64,000 bases of DNA from Candidatus Bathyarchaeota archaeon (GTDB lineage: Archaea > Thermoproteota > Bathyarchaeia > TCS64): assembly GCA_026014815.1 (NCBI GenBank), contig JAOZHP010000048.1:1-64000 (forward strand), written 5' to 3'. Shown here one piece after another: positions 1 through 7,606 of this stretch. The translations under genes and the position numbers were made by a program. A model generated the notes under the pieces. It made no database searches. It was not told where the DNA came from and saw nothing but the letters and a program-made list of their open reading frames with translations. Every line of letters starts with the position of its first letter. The first letter of the stretch is position 1.

Positions 1-99
1 GTCAGTCCGGCCCGCCGAAACATAGAACACCACCATCATAATCGCTAGCATCGCCGTAGACAACATCGTCTGCTTGATCGCTGCTTTTCTCTCCTCCAA
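1..99 (-). CDS. N-terminus of a membrane protein, cut by the window edge
   Basis: A minus-strand frame opens with a TTG codon at 99 and stays open to the left edge. The first 33 residues begin MEERKAAIK and contain a hydrophobic stretch (residues 12-28), so this looks like the start of a small membrane protein or a signal anchor. The TTG is preceded by a GAGGTGA ribosome-binding site nine bases upstream. A competing ATG at 106 in another frame gives only 34 residues and then stops. Family unknown because only the start is visible. Confidence 0.4.
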   Translation of the reverse strand, partial: MEERKAAIKQTMLSTAMLAIMMVVFYVSAGRTD

Positions 100-543
100 T
101 CACCATTCTCACCTCAACTAACCGTTCATAAAAGTCGGATATATCTACTGTGTGTGGGACCAGAATTTATCATAGTATGTTTATTACCTCTAATAAAGGG
201 TGGAATAATATTCATCCAAATAAATTACGAAAGTCGCTCTAGTTTTGTTTGATCAATTGTGGCACGTGCGACATTAAAAGACCCATATTTTCTGGGTATT
301 CAGTAAGTCACAGCTTCAGACTCTCACTCCGAGAAGGAGGATAAGAATGAAACCGAGGTCCATGAGGAACCATAAGAAAGTAAGAACATAAGAGATAGGT
401 GAAAACTTCTGGAAAGACATATTCTTGAAACCCAGTAGACAGGCAGATCAACAGAGCTCGATGAGGTTTCTTGTTCAATCCCACCCCTCATATACTTGGC
501 ACCCAGCCAGAGACCACCAACCCGAGACCCAGAGCAACCGACC
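100..543. other. Intergenic stretch with no supported gene
   Basis: Several reading frames cross this AT-rich stretch, but none has protein-like composition, a ribosome-binding site or a recognisable family. I see nothing in it apart from possible promoter sequence for the gene at the left edge. Confidence 0.4.
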
Positions 544-811
544 AGAATGCCCCACGTGGGGCACAAAACACCGAGGCCACGGAGAAACCCGAGGCAATAA
601 AAAAGCCGGTGGATGGGTATTGAACAGTATAATTAGAGCGGATGATTCACGAATGCATTCAGATGATTTGGTGAGCTGGAGGGTAATAGGGACAGAATCC
701 GGCTCACCTTTTGCGTCGAGCCACGCAGGATATCTCGCTGATTTAGCTGGGTTAGATGGCTGCGAGTATCCTGAAACTGATACTAAACTGTAAATGTTTA
801 ATAGTTTATGG
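544..811. repeat. Long dispersed repeat, copy A
   Basis: About 270 bases here recur at 27231-27497, nearly identical in the right two thirds. The element opens with the perfect 16-base palindrome TGCCCCACGTGGGGCA (548-563). It also holds an inverted repeat GGTGAGCTGGA (670-680) / TCCGGCTCACC (698-708) that would fold into an 11-bp hairpin with one mismatch. No open frame is conserved between the two copies, so it is probably a non-coding repeat or the relic of a mobile element. Confidence 0.75.
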
Positions 812-930
812 AAGCTGAATCTAACAAAACATTCGTATTTTAAGTATCCATGGCTCAACGCTTCAAAGTACTTCAATTACGAGTTATCCTCTAAAACAGA
901 TAGGCATTGAAGAATCGCAGAGGGTCCGAT

Positions 931-987
931 GGCTCCATTAGGCCCCTAGCCCTCCCCACCAAATCATGGTGAGCATCACCGCTTAAA
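931..987. repeat. Dispersed repeat ending in the GCATCACCGCTTAAA element
   Basis: The first 48 bases match 10538-10583 closely (shared core CCATTAGGCC, then TAGCCCTCCCCAC). The block ends in GCATCACCGCTTAAA (973-987), an element found again at about 3700, 4361, 4917, 10400 and 10617. On the minus strand the element reads TTTAAGCGGTGATGC and usually follows a stop codon. Confidence 0.7.
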
Positions 988-1056
988 ACTTACCTGAGCT
1001 AGCGAGCGCCTTCTATAGGCAAATTTGACCTTAATGGCAAAAAGAAGTTCACGCCT

Positions 1057-2706
1057 TCAACCTTCCGCCCTGATCAAAAACTCCTCGGCGTTTTTTAACA
1101 CTATCCTATAGAATGCATAGGCTACTACGGAGGCTATGACCCCGCTTATAGGCACCATAGCGTAGAGAGGAGCTTGCACGGTCTTAATGAAGAGTTTCAA
1201 GAGATAGAGAACGACGGGGGAGACTATCGCCAATGTCAGGAGGGTGCACACGATCATGTTTACGATGGCCCACTTGGGCCTTATCATCCTAGGCCTGGGA
1301 AACTCACTGAAGTCGGCACCCCTTATCCCAAAGCTGAGGGACACCATACCGAGGGAGAAGATTAGGAACAGCGCCTCAGTTAAGACTATGGCAGCTATTC
1401 CCATCGATGGAGCTGCTAGCAGACTACCGATGATAGAGCACACCAACGTTACTGCGAGGCTGAAGAGGACTGTAAAGGAGTATTTAGCCTTGACTAGGCT
1501 TCGGGCCGTTATGGGGGAAGAGTAGATGTACCACACGGAGGCTCCTTCTAGGCCTACCATAAAGTTTCCTAGGTTCATAACCATGAAGGCTCCAGGCATG
1601 AGGGCTAACCAGACGAATAAGAAGGAATTGAAATCGGTGGATCCACGGAAAACTGTGATGAATGGCATGATGGCTAACATTATGGGGAACATGAATACAG
1701 ACATCAGCTCGCTGCGCCTAGTGAGGGCTTTGAAGTCCTTCCTCATCACGGCTACCTCTAAGGGGGAAAAGCCCAGCTTCTCAAGCACACCAGTCCTTGG
1801 GGTGTATTCGCCAAGGGATAACCTGATGGCTGGTGCCTCATACAAACCAAACCTGCTGTTTAACCGGACAGCAGCCAGAAAGATGGCGTATAGGAAACCG
1901 ATGGAGGCTAAGGAAAGAATGGCCGTCTCAAATCCTAGACCGCTGACGAAGTAGGAGAGAGCTATTCCATGCCACATATAGGGGATGAACCACAACATCC
2001 TCTGTCCACCAGCGATCAGCTCAAGTAGGTCGAGCGATGCCGCTTGGCGGTAGAGGGAGAAGTAGACCGCGTAGAATACGATGAAGATCACGAGGGATCC
2101 CAGAAACTTCACCCATATGACCATCCTGCCGGCAACCTTGGTCATCGCCCCGGAGAGCTTCACCTGCAGAACCCTGGAGGCCTCCGTGGTGGCGCTGGCC
2201 AATAGGACACTGACGAGCAAGGCAAAGATGGTGAGGATGGCTAAGGGAACCACTCCCACGAACAAGGAGGCTACGGCTATCCCGGAGCTGATGAAGATGG
2301 TGATGGCTAGGGGGAGACCGAGAATGTTGGCTAGGATGGATGCTAGAGTGTGCTCCTTCCAGGTGATGGGGAACCAGTACAGTGGCTGGATGGAGGCCTT
2401 CACCCCGATCCGCTGGATCTGCCCTATCTGGGTGATGACCAAGCCGTATAGGAGGGCGAGTGTGGGGAGGGAGAGGAAGAAGTTGATGGTTACCTGAAGG
2501 AGAAGCTCCCTCAGCTGGGGGTCTCCCATACCGCTGTAGAAATTTCCCACAACCCAGCCTATCGCCACCCCAAAAACACAGGCCCCTACATACAGGGCGT
2601 AAGTGACAAATCTGTTATCTCTAAACCTTCTGAACCTCTCCCCACTAACCAGTCTGTAGGATTTCACGTCGGCGCTTATCAGCAGGAGGACGTTCTTCCA
2701 GTTCAC
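1057..2706 (-). CDS. ABC-2 type transporter permease
   Basis: A 549-residue integral membrane protein with about twelve hydrophobic segments spread over its length and no ATP-binding motifs. It follows an ABC ATPase gene and overlaps it by four bases (ATGA-type coupling), so the two form one exporter. The double-length permease with a central soluble part (about residues 295-340) resembles archaeal ABC-2 permeases in which both halves are fused. The substrate cannot be inferred. Confidence 0.85.
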   Translation of the reverse strand: MNWKNVLLLISADVKSYRLVSGERFRRFRDNRFVTYALYVGACVFGVAIGWVVGNFYSGMGDPQLRELLLQVTINFFLSLPTLALLYGLVITQIGQIQRIGVKASIQPLYWFPITWKEHTLASILANILGLPLAITIFISSGIAVASLFVGVVPLAILTIFALLVSVLLASATTEASRVLQVKLSGAMTKVAGRMVIWVKFLGSLVIFIVFYAVYFSLYRQAASLDLLELIAGGQRMLWFIPYMWHGIALSYFVSGLGFETAILSLASIGFLYAIFLAAVRLNSRFGLYEAPAIRLSLGEYTPRTGVLEKLGFSPLEVAVMRKDFKALTRRSELMSVFMFPIMLAIMPFITVFRGSTDFNSFLFVWLALMPGAFMVMNLGNFMVGLEGASVWYIYSSPITARSLVKAKYSFTVLFSLAVTLVCSIIGSLLAAPSMGIAAIVLTEALFLIFSLGMVSLSFGIRGADFSEFPRPRMIRPKWAIVNMIVCTLLTLAIVSPVVLYLLKLFIKTVQAPLYAMVPISGVIASVVAYAFYRIVLKNAEEFLIRAEG

Positions 2707-3476
2707 TTCAACAGCGCCTCGATTACGGGCCTGATGTCGCCTGTTCCGGTGAGTTGTAGGAAGATGTCCTCTAGGTCTGATTCAGGCATCTTCGCCCTCT
2801 CCCTCAGCTCCTCCATAGTGCCCAAGGCCAACAGCCCTCCTTCATACATGATGGCTATGCGGTCGCACAGGGCCTGGGCGATCTCCAAGACATGGGTGCA
2901 TATGATGGTGGTTACGCCATCCGAGGCCAGCTCGCGTAAAAGGTCCTTGATGATCCTCGCCGACCTGGGGTCTAAGCTGCTTATAGGTTCGTCCAATAGC
3001 AGGAGTTCTGGTCTGTGCATCAGCGCCGAGATGATGACTATCTTCTGCTTCATTCCTTGTGAATAGCTACTTATCATGTCGCCCTCCCTGCCTTCTAACT
3101 CAAGCGCCTCCAGGTACTCCTCGATTCGCTTCTTCTTCTCCGCAGGGTTCATCCCGTAGATGTCCCCGGTGAGGTCAAGGAACTCTAGCCCCGTCAGGAA
3201 CTCATATATGCGGGGAGACTCGGGTACGTATCCCACTCGCCTCTTCACCTCGACTGGGTTATCCTCCACGTTGATACCCAGAACATTCACGTATCCGAAA
3301 TCGGGCTTGACTAGCCCGAGGATTGTCTTCAGGGTGGTCGATTTACCCGAGGCGTTGGGACCGAGAAAGCCGAAGATCTCGCCACGCCTCACATCTAGGC
3401 TGAGACCTTTCAGGGCTACTATGTCGCTATACCGTTTGGTGATATTGACAATCTTGACGGTTGGTTCATGGCTCAT
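2703..3476 (-). CDS. ABC transporter ATP-binding protein
   Basis: A 257-residue ATPase of the ABC-2/DrrA type. Walker A is GPNASGKST (about residues 39-47), the signature is YSQGMKQK (about 139), Walker B is LLLLDEP and the H-loop lies in ICTHVLE. It energises the permease encoded directly downstream. Its start overlaps the end of a decayed nuclease gene upstream, so the operon may have captured a new leader. Confidence 0.93.
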   Translation of the reverse strand: MSHEPTVKIVNITKRYSDIVALKGLSLDVRRGEIFGFLGPNASGKSTTLKTILGLVKPDFGYVNVLGINVEDNPVEVKRRVGYVPESPRIYEFLTGLEFLDLTGDIYGMNPAEKKKRIEEYLEALELEGREGDMISSYSQGMKQKIVIISALMHRPELLLLDEPISSLDPRSARIIKDLLRELASDGVTTIICTHVLEIAQALCDRIAIMYEGGLLALGTMEELRERAKMPESDLEDIFLQLTGTGDIRPVIEALLK

Positions 3477-3675
3477 TGCCAGTTACCTCGCGCGCGCAGT
3501 CGAACCACCGGCGGAGCATGTCTAGAGGCCCGGGAATCGAGTCGAGCGCCGCCCTTGTGAACCGCTTGTACGCCGAGGTGCTGAAGGCCTCCGTCAGTGC
3601 CTCCTCGAAGAGTTTGGGGTTTTCACTATCGTGTTGCGTTTCAAGAAGCCTATCAATAAGAGAAATTTTACTCAA
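3466..3675 (-). pseudogene. Frameshifted fragment of a restriction-endonuclease-like gene
   Basis: The first 25 or so residues (LLETQHDSENPKLFEEALTE) match the start of the complete PD-(D/E)XK gene at 51130-52164. After TEAF this frame diverges, but the next frame continues the homology (QAVHKGG also appears in the full gene). There is therefore a frameshift and then loss of everything beyond about residue 40, including the catalytic core. The frame starts with TTG at 3675. It is a relic of a second copy. Confidence 0.75.
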
Positions 3676-3685
3676 TACCTGCTCA

Positions 3686-3714
3686 CCACTGTATGGGGCG
3701 CATCACCGCTTAAG
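3686..3714. repeat. GCGGTGATGCGCC intercistronic repeat
   Basis: On the plus strand it reads CCACTGTATGGGGCGCATC and then ACCGCTTAAG. It is almost identical to 4901-4928. On the minus strand it runs from the methyltransferase stop codon into the spacer before the next gene, and it carries GGTGA-type ribosome-binding sequence. Confidence 0.65.
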
Positions 3715-4333
3715 AATTACGAACCAAGACATAAATGTTGGACTTGATGGAGGAATAGAACTTCTTGGGTCTTGCACCGAGGATTTCCCGGATCCTCCTC
3801 TGCGAGATGAGGTTTCTCCCTGCGAGGAGTAATGCGAAGCGCCGTTTCATGTACTCATCGTCTGGCTGGATATCTTCTTGGTAGGTCTTCCTCGTGTAGG
3901 TGTTCGGATAGTTGAAGATCAGGTATCCACCGGGGTTTACCCGCTCGAAGAGGCGCTTGATGGCACGCTCTATCTCTTCCACGTAATGCAGTGTGGCGAA
4001 GCAGGTAACCAGATCGAATGTCTTCGTTTTTCTGGGATTTGGGAGGCTGTCCTGTGCGAATGAGAGGTTCATAAGCCCTAGTTCTCGTGCCTTTTCTGTG
4101 TTTTTCTGGATGATTGAGGTGGCCATATCGTATCCATAGAAATCGATGTCCGTAAAGTGTTCTGCCAGTCTGAAGAGTGTTGTTGAGTGCCCGCAGCCGT
4201 AGTCCGCTACGCTCCCAATTCCTTTGCTCCTCATGAACTCCCTTAGCCTATCTGCCATTTTCTCCGCAAAGTCCCGTGCTCCTTCAGGCTCTTTGTTTGT
4301 CTCCCAGTGCTTGTCCCAATTAATAGAAGACAT
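3710..4333 (-). CDS. Class I SAM-dependent methyltransferase
   Basis: A 207-residue Rossmann-fold methyltransferase. Motif I is VADYGCGHS (about residues 42-50), motif II has the acidic end of a strand in FYGYDMA, and motif IV is DLVTCFATLHYVEE followed by NPGGYLIF. This architecture fits small-molecule or lipid methylation, but no substrate is visible. It lies between a wHTH gene and a nuclease fragment, separated by members of the same short repeat, so the three may have moved together. Confidence 0.85.
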   Translation of the reverse strand: MSSINWDKHWETNKEPEGARDFAEKMADRLREFMRSKGIGSVADYGCGHSTTLFRLAEHFTDIDFYGYDMATSIIQKNTEKARELGLMNLSFAQDSLPNPRKTKTFDLVTCFATLHYVEEIERAIKRLFERVNPGGYLIFNYPNTYTRKTYQEDIQPDDEYMKRRFALLLAGRNLISQRRIREILGARPKKFYSSIKSNIYVLVRNS

Positions 4334-4369
4334 ATACTTTGGCTCACCATAGAGCCGAGAGCATCACGC

Positions 4370-4627
4370 TTAAAGGTTAGTGGAGAGTGTTGCCGGCCCT
4401 AGAGCAAGGGACTCTTCGCTTAGCATCTCCATGCCCAGCTGAGTGACGGTGTACTTGCTGCCGATCTTCTTGAGGATGCCATACTTCCTCAGCCGCCGCC
4501 TTACGCCGTGGGACATAAAATCTACGCAGTTATGACCTTCGATGACCTTGAGGAGTTCTTCTCGGTTTGTCTCGACGAGGTTCTCCCTGCTACGCTTCTC
4601 GAAGAAGTCTTCGTCTTTGCTGTACAT
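4370..4627 (-). CDS. Small winged-helix protein, paralogue of 37996-38262
   Basis: An 85-residue protein whose region LVETNREELLKVIEG to about residue 70 (VRRRLRKYGIL, then YTVTQLG) is clearly homologous to the 88-residue protein at 37996. The helix-rich middle and the final VTQLG strand resemble a minimal winged helix. The last codons (ALGPATLSTNL) recur as an orphan tail at 10415-10450. It is probably a DNA-binding regulator of mobile origin; the target is unknown. Confidence 0.65.
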   Translation of the reverse strand: MYSKDEDFFEKRSRENLVETNREELLKVIEGHNCVDFMSHGVRRRLRKYGILKKIGSKYTVTQLGMEMLSEESLALGPATLSTNL

Positions 4628-4790
4628 GGTGTTGCCTCAACTTAACCGGTAACTATTCCGCGCATCTTCCACCCACGTGGGCTGTCGGCACTTTACTCCC
4701 CCATCTAGGGGCAAGGCAGCTCTCGCCTCCAAGATTCGTGTATCCTGGTTATCAGGGCTACCGGGATTGAAGAATAATCTATTTTATTTT

Positions 4791-4898
4791 TTAGGCATTC
4801 TGGGACCGCCCGACGATTATTACCCTCGTGATATCAATATATAATATTTTGTCATATTTAGCCGCAAGCTCTAGGATATCTTGATTTGAGAGATTCAT
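4791..4898 (-). CDS. Tiny hypothetical protein, 35 residues
   Basis: Starts with ATG at 4898, eight bases after the repeat copy that carries GGTGATG and GTGGT sequence on this strand, and reads MNLSNQDILELAAKYDKI onward to a TAA at 4791. The amphipathic helix followed by a strand is protein-like, but the frame is very short. It could equally be a fragment of a lost gene. Confidence 0.3.
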   Translation of the reverse strand: MNLSNQDILELAAKYDKILYIDITRVIIVGRSQNA

Positions 4899-4900
4899 GA

Positions 4901-4928
4901 CCACTATTGTATGGGGCGCATCACCGCT
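4901..4928. repeat. GCGGTGATGCGCC intercistronic repeat, second full copy
   Basis: Nearly the same as 3686-3710, with a three-base insertion (CCACTATTGTATGGGGCG). It stands directly upstream of the tiny frame on the minus strand, as the other copy stands upstream of the nuclease fragment. Confidence 0.65.
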
Positions 4929-5003
4929 AATAATTCACATGCCCGTGCTCCAACTCGAAAACCCAGACCTAGGTAACTAAGATAATGAAATCCGTCAAAA
5001 GCA

Positions 5004-6296
5004 CTATTCGGGTGCAAGATCGGTTATAGTAATTTTTGTGTTCAAATTTGAAGGTTTTAGAGATTGATTCAGATTACCTTGGGTGAACACTATTACTGAG
5101 GTTTCATTGATATTTTGAAGATGGGAGGGACCAGATAGGAAGCCTTCAATCACCCCTTGTACGGGTGTTATGTTATTGGTCTGTGTGACGACTCTATTTT
5201 TTGTACCAATAGCCGTGACGAATATTCCTCCTCTCCCTTCCACGAAGAAATTGCTTTGGTACAACGGATAGCAGACAGAGAACATCATCAAGGTGATGAT
5301 GAAACAGGCTAAAACCGACTTCGCTCCGTCTCTGCTTACACTTCCCCCAAACTCTCCATCCTCAATGTAACTTAGCCTCCTCTCAAGATGTGGATGCACT
5401 GCGAAAAGTGTTCTCAGTTGTCTTATCTCTGAGACGATGAAGAAGCCAGATATAAACTGTGTAAGGAACCCCTTAGAGAATCCCTTTGATCCTTCCCATA
5501 TCTTCACCAAGGCAAGCCCCAGCCTCTCGGGGTTTTCTAGCAGCCTTCTTCCCGTATGATCGGCTAGAATCTCTCTCTCCCTTACGATTGCAGCCGATAA
5601 GATGTAGACCATAGGATTGAAGAATGAGACTACTTTTAGCGCTGACATCATAGCCATGAGATGGAAGTCATGGTTCTTGATGTGGGCTACTTCATGGGCT
5701 ACAACGGCTTCGAGTTCTGCATCATCAAGGATATCCAGAAGGCCCAATGAGAATACTATCCTGGTTCTCTTTCCATAGCCGACAGTGAAAGCGTTGGGCT
5801 CAAGGTTCTCTGTGATCCCGATGCGAGGCATAGAAACACCAGCTTTACTGGTACATTTATCTATTATCTGGAAAAGATCCGGTTTTTCGTCTCGCGAGAT
5901 ATCTATGACTCCATGAAATCGACATACTATTCTGTCGCTAAATATGTACAGAATAGGTAAGAGCGCAATTCCAAAGATTAATCCCGCTAGGCAGAGTAGC
6001 CCCACCATTGAAAGAATTTTAACGTATTGAATAGTGAAAACTCCAGAGTATGTGCCAACGATTAAAGACTGCCTAATGGAGAAGGCCCCTACAAAAATTT
6101 TTGGGTGAAATATCGTGTAGACCCCTATGGGAATAAAAAGGGGTATCATGTAGAATATGCTTTTCAGCCTAGAATTATGAATCTTGAGAAACTTGAGGGT
6201 AATGTATATGGACGCTGAGGCTGAAGTCGATAAAATAATTGAATATAATAGGAATGGCTCCTTCAGCTGATCTACGACTGGTTCCCATACAATCAC
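5004..6296 (-). CDS. M48/M56-like membrane zinc metallopeptidase
   Basis: A 430-residue protein with three or four N-terminal membrane spans (to about residue 118), then a peptidase domain with HEVAH at 201-205 and a likely third zinc ligand in REREILADH (E242). One more span lies near residues 310-328 and an extracellular tail follows. It lies 13 bases downstream of a BlaI-type repressor gene. In the known BlaR/BlaI systems a membrane metallopeptidase of this kind destroys the repressor on sensing a signal. By inference this pair senses envelope stress and controls the divergent exporter. Confidence 0.85.
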   Translation of the reverse strand: MIVWEPVVDQLKEPFLLYSIILSTSASASIYITLKFLKIHNSRLKSIFYMIPLFIPIGVYTIFHPKIFVGAFSIRQSLIVGTYSGVFTIQYVKILSMVGLLCLAGLIFGIALLPILYIFSDRIVCRFHGVIDISRDEKPDLFQIIDKCTSKAGVSMPRIGITENLEPNAFTVGYGKRTRIVFSLGLLDILDDAELEAVVAHEVAHIKNHDFHLMAMMSALKVVSFFNPMVYILSAAIVREREILADHTGRRLLENPERLGLALVKIWEGSKGFSKGFLTQFISGFFIVSEIRQLRTLFAVHPHLERRLSYIEDGEFGGSVSRDGAKSVLACFIITLMMFSVCYPLYQSNFFVEGRGGIFVTAIGTKNRVVTQTNNITPVQGVIEGFLSGPSHLQNINETSVIVFTQGNLNQSLKPSNLNTKITITDLAPE

Positions 6297-6309
6297 TTTT
6301 TACACAATC

Positions 6310-6762
6310 CTAGTTATCGACCTTTTCGTTTTCGAGCCTTTCCTCGAATAATTTTTTGAAGGCATTTAATTTTTCCTCATCTGAGTCAGTTATCTCCATC
6401 AGGTATGAAGTCACGGAGTTACCGAAGTTCTTGAGCAGGCTATTAATAACCTGCCTCACCACCGAACGTTCGATCTCTTTCTTACTCATCTTAGACCAGT
6501 ATACATAAAGGAGGCCGCCTCTCCCTTTTTCGATTCTTCTATCCAAGAGGCCCTTCTCATATAGTGTGTTCATTGTGGTCATGACGGTGGTGTACGCGAT
6601 TTTCCTTTTCTCCTTAAGTTCTTCATATATTTCCCTTACACGAACAGGGACATTCTTCTCCCAGATCTTGTTAAGGACCTCCGCTTCTAGGGGACCGAGG
6701 AATGACTCTAGGTCCTCTCTGTCGATCCTATACCCTGATGGCGTGTAATCTCCCTCGACCAT
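6310..6762 (-). CDS. BlaI/MecI-family winged-helix repressor
   Basis: A 150-residue regulator. Residues 17-85 form the BlaI winged helix: LGPLEAEVLNKIWEKN, then VRVREIYEEL, then the recognition helix AYTTVMTTMNTLYEKGLL. The C-terminal part is a charged dimerisation region. It is co-transcribed with the membrane peptidase and divergent from the ABC/NEW3 operon, and an inverted repeat in the shared promoter region is a plausible operator. Confidence 0.9.
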   Translation of the reverse strand: MVEGDYTPSGYRIDREDLESFLGPLEAEVLNKIWEKNVPVRVREIYEELKEKRKIAYTTVMTTMNTLYEKGLLDRRIEKGRGGLLYVYWSKMSKKEIERSVVRQVINSLLKNFGNSVTSYLMEITDSDEEKLNAFKKLFEERLENEKVDN

Positions 6763-6800
6763 TGTTACTAGACGGCTCCGCAGTTACTATTCGAGAATAA

Positions 6801-6835
6801 GGCTTATATAGGTTTTACTAACACTGGTGTTGGTA
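6801..6835 (+). promoter_or_regulatory. TATA box and probable BlaI-type operator
   Basis: CTTATATA (6803-6810) is an archaeal TATA element. Just downstream lies TACTAACACTGGTGTTGGTA (6816-6835), an inverted repeat with eight of ten pairs matching. A repressor bound there would cover the transcription start of the plus-strand operon. BlaI/MecI operators are known to be TACA/TGTA-type palindromes, which this resembles. Confidence 0.5.
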
Positions 6836-6865
6836 GCTACTAATATGTATCGTAGGATGATGGCT

Positions 6866-7606
6866 ATGTCAACGATAATCGATGTGAGGAATCTAACCAA
6901 GAGATACGGCGACCTAGTCGCGGTGGATCATGTAAGCTATGAAATACATGAGGGAGAGATATTCGGGTTACTGGGACCCAATGGCTCCGGGAAGACCACG
7001 ACCATTCTCATGCTGGTGGGGCTCATAAATCCGACCGAGGGAACCGCCGTGATATCAGGCTACGACGTAATCAAACAGCCCTTGGAGGCGAGGAGTTCAG
7101 TCGGGTTACTCCCTGAAAATGCAGGATACTACGACAACCTGACGGCCAGACAGAACCTAAGCTATTACGCTGATCTAGCGCGAGTATCCAGAGTCTTAGC
7201 GAGAAAGAGTATAGATGAACTCCTTGACCTTGTGGGTTTGAGTGATTGGAAAAATACTAAAGTTCAAGCCTTCTCGAGAGGTATGAGGCAGAGACTGGGT
7301 ATCGCGCAGTCGTTGATAAGGGACCCAGAGATACTGATCTTAGACGAACCGACTCAGGGAATAGATCCCGAGGGAACGCGGGACATCAGGGAACTCGTAA
7401 AGGAGCTATCAAAAGAACGGGGGAAAACTGTTGTCCTCACGACGCACTTACTCCACGAGGTCGACAAGCTCTGTGACAGGGTGGCCATCATGAAGCAGGG
7501 AAAGCTGATTGCTCTGGACACCATCCCAAACCTGACGAATCAGATCAAAGCCGAAGAGGGAGCAGATTTCGAGGAAGTGTTCCTACGCTTCCAAGGGGTG
7601 ATGTGA
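6866..7606 (+). CDS. ABC transporter ATP-binding protein, cassette 1
   Basis: An ABC-2 type ATPase of about 246 residues. Walker A is GPNGSGKTT, the signature is FSRGMRQR, Walker B is ILILDEP and the switch histidine is in LTTHLL. The frame is open from a GTG at 6827, but I chose ATG 6866 because AGGATGA precedes it and the family usually starts shortly before DVRNLTKRYG. It pairs with the permease that starts immediately after its stop codon. Confidence 0.93.
   Translation: MSTIIDVRNLTKRYGDLVAVDHVSYEIHEGEIFGLLGPNGSGKTTTILMLVGLINPTEGTAVISGYDVIKQPLEARSSVGLLPENAGYYDNLTARQNLSYYADLARVSRVLARKSIDELLDLVGLSDWKNTKVQAFSRGMRQRLGIAQSLIRDPEILILDEPTQGIDPEGTRDIRELVKELSKERGKTVVLTTHLLHEVDKLCDRVAIMKQGKLIALDTIPNLTNQIKAEEGADFEEVFLRFQGVM

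Larger units (their letters stand above)
4628..5003. other. Intergenic stretch with a short palindrome and one tiny frame
   Basis: Holds the palindrome CCCACGTGGG (4672-4681), the tiny minus-strand frame at 4791-4898 and the second full copy of the GCGGTGATGCGCC repeat (4901-4928). Nothing else is recognisable. Confidence 0.4.

Noticed and set aside
324..876. Overlapping frames of 80-133 residues on both strands in the long repeat
   Set aside because: Composition is not protein-like, frames are not conserved in the second repeat copy, and no start signals are present.
1174..2497. Plus-strand frames inside the ABC permease gene
   Set aside because: They are antisense shadows with Lys/Arg/Met/Thr-rich composition and no start signals.
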